64,000 bases of DNA from Pseudopithomyces maydicus. Its lineage: Eukaryota > Ascomycota > Dothideomycetes > Pleosporales > Didymosphaeriaceae. A program made the translations under genes and the position numbers. The notes beneath the pieces are model-generated. The model saw only the letters and a list, made by a program, of their open reading frames with translations. It did no database searches and was not told the DNA's origin. How positions within the stretch are numbered: the stretch's first letter is position 1; every line of letters begins with the position of its first letter. The stretch covers positions 558,001-622,000 of the forward strand of contig JANTUC010000004.1 of the NCBI GenBank assembly GCA_026873275.1, read 5' to 3'. Below are positions 58,434 to 64,000 of the stretch, piece after piece.

Positions 58434-59042
58434 TTAGTAGATCCTGCACAATGCCATGCCGCCCAATTTCCTCTCCACGCACTCGCGCGCTTCCAGTATG
58501 CCTCGATCCGTAGTCAAGAACATGCACTCTCCCGGATGGGTCAATCCCTTCACATAGGCTGCCTCCCTCGTCCTTGTGATCTTCCCCAGATCCTCGCTGG
58601 TCAGCCATATCCTCCTCGTCGGCTTGCTCACCAGCTTCATGTGCTTGAGCACCGGCTCGTTGTTCCAGTACTTGAGGCCCAGCCACAGTCTCCGCCTGGC
58701 CGGGTTTTGCGGGACCTTGACGTCGTGGAGTATCTCTTTGCCGCCCAGCAGAGTGCCTGACGGCGTTCTGGGCGTCTCGTTGACGGGGTAGGCGGCCCAC
58801 GGCTGCTGCGCCAGCGTCTGTGCCATTTTCTCGCGATCTTCGGGGTCCATGGTGTCCTGCAGGAGAAAGGGCTGTGGGGGTGTGGTGCCGCCGAGGGTGA
58901 CGGAGGAGATGAAGCCTTCGCGCTGGAGGCCGAGCATCAGGTTGACGTGCAGCTTGGAGACGGGTATCGAAGTGAGGCCGAGGCGCGCTTTGGATGCATT
59001 CTGGAGATGCGAGCACACGTGTGCAAGGTTGACCAGAGACAT
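58434..59042 (-). CDS. MRPS8: mitochondrial small-subunit ribosomal protein uS8m
   Basis: A single uninterrupted frame of 202 residues. It starts MSLVNLAHVCSHLQNASKAR and VSKLHVNLMLGLQREGFIS (uS8 N-terminal RNA-binding part), then RRRLWLGLKYWNNEPVLKHM, KLVSKPTRRIWLTSEDLGKI and the C-terminal uS8 signature CMFLTTDRGILEARECVERK, GGMALCRIY. No presequence is obvious, as is common for this protein. It is one of few intronless genes in the window. Confidence 0.94.
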   Translation of the reverse strand: MSLVNLAHVCSHLQNASKARLGLTSIPVSKLHVNLMLGLQREGFISSVTLGGTTPPQPFLLQDTMDPEDREKMAQTLAQQPWAAYPVNETPRTPSGTLLGGKEILHDVKVPQNPARRRLWLGLKYWNNEPVLKHMKLVSKPTRRIWLTSEDLGKITRTREAAYVKGLTHPGECMFLTTDRGILEARECVERKLGGMALCRIY

Positions 59043-59530
59043 GGTGACGGATGGAGAATTTGCGCCCTCAAGGGGCAGCCGCGAACAGGTGGGCGGTCAA
59101 CGGGTGCAATTGGCGAGGGAGCAGTGCACGGCGAGGGCAATGCGTGATGCGGAGAGCAGCGTCGATTTGCACTCGGGTTGGCGGCGGCGACGACGACGAC
59201 CGTGTGCGAGTTCGTCGTCGTTCGTCTGCGGCCAAATTTCTCGGAGGTCCGCCGTAGAGGAGCTCAGACCAGCAAGAAGCTTATTGGCGCCGACCCCACG
59301 CAACGAGGGCGCGTAGAGCTCGATCAAAATAGCATCAAGCCCAGCCGTTGGCTCTTTGTCTGCATGGCTTCATAGGTCGTGTCTATATCTCGCTCCAAGC
59401 TTCAGTCTGTACATATATATACACATATATATTCATCCGTCCATACTCCATTTCCACTTCTCCTTCTTCTTCGTCTCCCCGTGATATTTGTGCCATCCCT
59501 GGACCCGGGCACGCCACCATCGAGGCAAGC
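59043..59530. other. divergent promoter MRPS8 / 59.5-kb gene
   Basis: A 488-bp shared upstream region. It has a GACGACGAC-type repeat near 59195-59225 and a TATATA-rich tract (ACATATATATACACATATATAT) at 59411-59432, about 100 nt before the plus-strand start. No reading frame is supported. Confidence 0.5.
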
Positions 59531-60992
59531 ATGCCGCCACAACAGGGAGAAGTGTCTCTTCTGACCCTGTGAGCACCCCGTTTCGCTGCACCTGCAGCGT
59601 GCAGTGGCTGACACGTGCATAGCTTTGCAGACATTCACTACTACTTCTCTCCTCCTGCATCCACGTACAAGACCCCGCACCACCGCTTCGACAAAGGCAG
59701 CTATGTCTACCTCTACCACAACCCCATGCAACAACGAGGTCGTATCGAGATAGCGAACCATGCCGGGACGCCTGAGCAAGATGCATTTGCAGGTAGTAAG
59801 TAGACGGACCAGAGCCATCTGCTGCAAAGTCCACGTCATTGACCCATCCCCAGATCTCGATACAGTCAGGATAGAACAGTCATACAAGCACCCATGCCTC
59901 TTCACTCTTACAGTTGACGCCTTCCGCAGCCAGAACGGAAGCGCAGCCTCTAGTCCGCAGCAGGATTTATCCCAATGGCATCTCCCCGCCCCCGATCCAC
60001 AGAACAACGGGCGATATATGTACAGGCTGCACACAGTGGACATGTACTTCTGGACGCCCGACGATGCATCACTGTTCCTGGACTCTGTAAAGCGGGTCGT
60101 TCAACCGCAACAGCTTCAAATCCTGGCAAATCCCAATGCTCAAGTAGCATCCGCCCAGCCTGACTACAAGCACGACGCAATGAACCCTGTCGTTGCGAAA
60201 CTCGAAAGAGCGGCCATATCACATTCGAGCCGCAGTCCGAGCCTCAACATGAGCACCCAACAGTCCTTTCCAGGCCCTCCTGTCGCTCCGGCTCCGGCTT
60301 CAAGCCCTCCAGTGGGAGACCCCAGTGCCAACTATGCTCCGATGGCATACAATCCCGCAGCTCCCGCAGCTCCCGAACCCATCGCCCATCGCGAGAAGAC
60401 ACCACCGCCCCTCGATGCTGCAGATGGGACGGGTCTGGGTACGGCAGCAATGAACGATCACCAACACGCGCAGCAGTACGGAAACCCATTGCAAGCAGGA
60501 TTTGCGCCGCAAGCCACATCGGGACCATACATGCCTGGACCTCCCTCTCGCGCCTCTACGTTCTCCGGCCCTCCACAGCAGCCTGGGATCCAAAGGTCCA
60601 ACACGGTAGGATCCATCCCTCCGCCGCCGCAAAGTCCTCCCTCCTTCGCCCCGCCACCAGGACAAGCACCAGTCCAGCAGTACGCAAGCCATGTGCCTAC
60701 TCAGTCTCCCATTCCTTCGCCGGGATACGCGCCGCAGCCTTACCAACCCATGGGGTCACCACCGGCGGCAGGCTATGCGCAGTACCAGTACGCAAGCACA
60801 ACACCGCAGCAGCCCGCGGCAGACCACTATGCGATGCACCAGCAGCTCTATCGGCCGACGGAGTCAGAGGCGGGGGTCAAGGACCACGAGAGGATCAACA
60901 GCGGAGAGAAGAAGAGCAACATGGGGAAACGGGCGGAGAAGCTGGAGAAGGGGATCGGAGGTTTCTTGAAGAAGCTGGACAAGAAGTTTTAG
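59531..60992 (+). CDS. conserved fungal protein of unknown function, Pro/Gln-rich
   Basis: I know the type as a conserved ascomycete protein without an established role. Three exons: MPPQQGEVSLLTL, FADIHYYFSPPASTYKTPHH / RFDKGSYVYLYHNPMQQRGR, and (after an intron at about 59800-59852) DLDTVRIEQSYKHPCLFTLT. The first 180 residues look folded, with YMYRLHTVDMYFWTPDDASL and FLDSVKRVVQPQQLQIL that resemble a PH-like strand-helix end. The rest is disordered Pro/Gln/Ala-rich. The C-terminus is strongly basic and helical: NMGKRAEKLEKGIGGFLKKL, ending DKKF. Frames join cleanly. Confidence 0.85.
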
Positions 60993-61816
60993 CGGGCCCG
61001 GCCGGGCGGCTGGGACATGGCGTGGTGTTCAAAAATTGATAGGTCGGAAGCGAGAGTAATCTGTGGATAGTGGTTCAGTGGCGTGTATTACCCAGCCGAA
61101 GTCAAATGTAAGAAGAAGTTGGATGCGTACAATGCAGTAGCCTTTAAGCGCCCAAAAATAGCGGCGCGGGCCATAAAGTGACAGCCCCCAGCGTCCAAGG
61201 GGATGATCGCTCCTCCCGAGGCACGGCAGCCAGCGGCGGGCTAGCGCTCCAACCCTCGCCTCTGCTGACAAGACCAACGCCTCGCCGCGTCGCTCTTCGG
61301 AGCCTCGCAATCTCAGCAGCCCACCGTCCCAGCTGGACGGACGGGCAGGAGGACACCCATCTATGTACCTGGGCAGACTGTCGGTCGACGCGTCTTTCTC
61401 ACCGTGTCCCGGACCGCCCCGGCAGATTGGAATCCCCACTGCACTCCACTGCACTCGGGACGGTTCAACGTCCAGCCACTGCGGCCTGCGACTTTCCCTG
61501 TTTATGCGCGCATCCCTGCGTATGAGCCACGCCAAGAGGGTCTAGGGCGCTTGTGCAAGGCACCTCAGCCCCATCGAACGCGGAGCAAGACCTCTTCATT
61601 CCTTTGCTACTTGCTTCTGGGTGTGAACATTGCTGCTGCAAAACGGTGCAGGTCGACCCCAAGCTAGGCCCTCGAGCCCATTCCCCACTCGCCGCCGCCG
61701 CCTTTAAACTTTACCTAGCATCCGAGACTCGCGCGAATAAGCCGTCTTGGATTCCCACGCCTGAGCCGGCACGTCGGGTTTGAGAAGACAGACAGGAGGA
61801 GGTGCGGGGAGGCATC
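60993..61816. other. intergenic
   Basis: About 820 bp with no supported gene. The frame on the minus strand at 61029-61535 (168 codons) lacks any domain and reads Arg/Gly/Trp-rich GC sequence. Confidence 0.5.
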
Positions 61817-63207
61817 ATGCGGTTGCCAGCGCAAGCCGTGGCACTGGATCGCCGAGAGATGAACAAGGACCAGAAAAAGATCTGGGTGGTACGACACCAA
61901 TTCCATTCCATATGTCCCGCCAGCCTGGTTGCCGTGCTAACCCTACCGCAGGTAGCCATCATCGTCATCATCATCTTCATGATCCTCCTGATTACCTACC
62001 TCCTCACCCTCAAGCTCCGCCGCCGTGCAGGCGCACAAACCCGCAAGCCCCAGGACAAATTACCCTCCCTCTTCTCATGGAAAAATTTCCGCAGCCGACC
62101 GCGCCGGAACGACTATTCCACCAGCCTGCAGGATCAAGACGCAGGCAGGAACAGCAGTTATGCGAGTCGCGATATGGGGATGAGCGGGGTCTCGCCACAA
62201 CAAATGATCCTGAACGACAAGCCTTGAACCAGAACAGCCGCGACAATGCGAATATCAATAACAGCAACAGCAACGCTGGTGTCGACCGCAACACTTCGGT
62301 CCGCAGCGTCATGACCCTCCCTGCGTATGCTCCGGCGGCGAGGGAGGATGAGAGGGTGCTTGGAAGAGAAGGCGAAAGAGCGGGCATTGATACCGTCGTG
62401 GAATTTCCAGAGGATCTGGACGAGGAGGAAGCACGGAGAGAAGGCGAGATGGAATCCCTGTACCAGATCCGGCTTGCTCGCAGACAGGAAGCCCGCGACC
62501 GCGAAGAGAGACGGCAAGCAAGGAGAGAGGCACGCGCGCGCGGCGATTATGAGGCGCTTGCGGAGATTCGGCGGAGGGCTGAACAAGCAGCGGATGAATC
62601 CGTCAGCGCCATGCTTATTGCGACGCACCAGGGTGCCAACCGGGAGCGCCGTGTCTCGTCGGTGCAGTACGGAGATCTGGGCGTCGCGAGACACGATGGC
62701 ACGCGGATCAGGGCCAACTCCACGGACAGCGATAACCGACCGCTTCTAGATGGCGCGGCATCAATTGGTAGCGGCGGCCGCGCAAGAGGCATGTCGAGTA
62801 CAACATTGAGCATCCACCAAAGGGGTCACTCGGCGTCCTCGGTACGGTCTGTTTCTAGTCGCGCATCTGAAGAATTCGACTTCCCAGAAGCTTCGAACAG
62901 CCACAGGAGCAACTCCGACGACTTTGAGGTTGTATCGCTATCGCATACACATTCGAGGAACCTAAGCAGAGTTGCCTCGCCCATACCCGCGCCGAGCATT
63001 GAAATACCGCGCGAGGATGCACCTGCATATGAAGACCCACCGAATTACGAGAGTCCTATCACGACAAGAGCACCGCAACTACCAGGTGCACCGCAATTAC
63101 CCACGTTAGAAAGACTACCAAGTATCCAGATCACACCCGAGCCTACACCGCTTGACGGGCGAGCGTATTCACCAGACTTGCGAAGTCAGTCCCCGGCATC
63201 GAGATAA
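61817..63207 (+). CDS. single-pass membrane protein of unknown function, with an apparent frameshift
   Basis: Unrecognised beyond its layout. The start is MRLPAQAVALDRREMNKDQK (an alternative start is the ATG at 61859). A 63-nt intron (61889-61951) leads to a strong TM, VAIIVIIIFMILLITYLLTL, then KLRRRAGAQTRKP. The cytosolic part is long: an Arg/Glu-rich helix (YQIRLARRQEARDREERRQA) and a Ser-rich tail with two PxY-type motifs (APAYEDPPNYESP), which could bind WW-domain ubiquitin ligases as arrestin-type adaptors do. Near 62220-62224 one base seems missing between MILNDKP and LNQNSRDNANINN. The intron length is a multiple of three and has no stop, so an unspliced form would also translate. 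Confidence 0.75.
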
Positions 63208-63632
63208 CACATGCCAACAATTTCTGTCATTTGAGACCCTTTTCTTGTATCTACTAGCGATCTTTGTACCGATCTTTGAGCCGCGTCGCATTTCGGTCTG
63301 TTAATGCTTAATTGCGAGAATTTTGTATATGCGACCTACGAAGCTACGCCACCATGTCTGCTTTTTGTCGTCACGTATGGGCAATTGGGGCGTTCTGCAC
63401 ATATTTCTACTCATGTCACTGAGCGCGGGTGGACTAGCATATCTCATATTTCTATTGCACAAGGAACGAATATCCAATGTGCACGCTGGACAGCATAGCA
63501 ACAATGTGATGCATTCAATACTGAAGAAGTATTCGCCAAACCCACTCTCAGCTTGTTGCGTTTATCATGTTGGATATGAATTTCCCAGTCTTAGAAGAAG
63601 CTTAAATATTGTGGCCTATGCAAAAACACTTT
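63208..63632. other. convergent intergenic region
   Basis: The 3' ends of the preceding gene (+) and the hydroxyacid dehydrogenase (-) converge here. The frame at 63323-63667 has no domain. Confidence 0.45.
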
Positions 63633-64000
63633 CTATACCAGACGATGTAGCAACTCTTCACCCTTGACATACCTCTCCACATTCTCCGCTGTCTCTTCGT
63701 ACCATGTCTGTAGTGTGCCTTCTTCTACGTATCCCATGTGCGGCGTAAGAAGAACCCTGCTCTTGCCTCTTTCGTCCCAATTCTCTGACCTCCACGCGCT
63801 ATCTGCGGGTAAAGGTTCGATATCGAATACATCCAGTGCGGCACCACGTATGCGACCACTACGGAGCGCACTCAGCAATGCTGCTTCGTCGATTAGGGGG
63901 CCCCTTGAAGTGTTGACCAGAAGTGCAGAAGGCTTCATCCGGACCAATTCTTGAGCGCCCACGATGCCTCGCGACCGCGCGCTCAGCACGTAGTGTAAGC
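63633..64000 (-). CDS. D-isomer-specific 2-hydroxyacid dehydrogenase, 3' part (runs off the right edge)
   Basis: An NAD(P)-dependent reductase of 2-keto acids; the substrate is unknown. Only the last 120 or so codons are in the window. The NAD-domain landmarks are all present: LVRMKPSALLVNTSRGPLID, EAALLSALRSGRIRGAALDV, FDIEPLPADS (Glu of the active site region) and LLTPHMGYVEEGTLQ (catalytic His). It ends ENVERYVKGEELLHRLV. It continues beyond 64000, where the N-terminal substrate domain and start would lie. Confidence 0.88.
   Translation of the reverse strand, partial: LHYVLSARSRGIVGAQELVRMKPSALLVNTSRGPLIDEAALLSALRSGRIRGAALDVFDIEPLPADSAWRSENWDERGKSRVLLTPHMGYVEEGTLQTWYEETAENVERYVKGEELLHRLV

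Overview
The window is nuclear DNA of a filamentous ascomycete. It is gene-dense, and most genes carry several short introns (about 45-140 nt) with GTRNGT donors, TACTAAC- or GCTAAC-like branch sites and YAG acceptors. The gene set is clearly fungal: palI/RIM9, a SUR7-family protein, RGD1, MED12, ATG29, ADE1, MET1 and MBA1. An HMG-box mating-type gene lies beside APN2, COX13 and APC5, which marks the MAT locus of a Pezizomycotina fungus. Further out are CIA30, a DUF2404/SMP membrane protein and the SAICAR synthetase gene. From memory, this neighbourhood points to Dothideomycetes and most likely Botryosphaeriales (Botryosphaeria/Diplodia/Phyllosticta type). That placement is an inference; no database was searched.

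Layout, left to right. 0.9-6.3 kb: mitochondrial D-lactate dehydrogenase, aspartate-semialdehyde dehydrogenase and ribosomal protein S4 (all +). 7.3-9.7 kb: palI/RIM9, a pH-sensing membrane protein. 11.3-14.6 kb: NVJ2/TEX2-like SMP-domain contact-site protein. 15.0-16.1 kb (-): SUR7-like tetraspanner, divergent from RAV2/Rogdi (V-ATPase assembly). 17.9-22.8 kb: MET1 (siroheme), ADE1 (purines) and ATG29 (autophagy). 23.1-24.5 kb: an unrecognised five-exon gene. 25.7-26.8 kb: the MAT1-2-1-type HMG-box gene. 28.0-33.6 kb: APN2 (-), COX13 (+) and APC5 (-), the classic MAT flank. 34.1-39.0 kb: CIA30 (-), RIM2 (+), MBA1 (+) and an Asterix/PAT-complex-like small membrane protein (-). 39.4-44.4 kb: MED12. 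44.9-48.2 kb: a PNPOx-fold protein (-), divergent from an F-BAR/RhoGAP protein. 49.5-51.8 kb: amino-acid permease. 51.8-54.7 kb: the longest gene-free stretch. 54.7-63.2 kb: a cysteine-rich single-pass protein, RTC5 (-), mitochondrial uS8m (-) and two conserved proteins of unknown role. At the right edge is the 3' part of a 2-hydroxyacid dehydrogenase (-).

Points of most interest: (1) a MAT1-2 type mating locus whose HMG box has no intron, with an unrecognised gene next to it that could be a second idiomorph gene; (2) about ten apparent frameshifts in nine otherwise good genes, all of the same sign (one base missing) and mostly in homopolymers, which points to consensus errors rather than ten pseudogenes; (3) a composite element (GGGCACCTGCCC plus CACGTG about 12 nt away) in the RPS4 and ATG29 promoters; (4) three GC-AG introns and a 12-nt microexon.

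Several gene pairs share short divergent promoters: SUR7/RAV2, APN2/COX13, CIA30/RIM2, Asterix/MED12, PNPOx/RGD1 and MRPS8/the 59.5-kb gene. Mitochondrial functions are frequent around MAT (COX13, CIA30, RIM2, MBA1, MRPS8, D-LDH). I found no tRNA, rRNA, CRISPR array or recognisable transposon.
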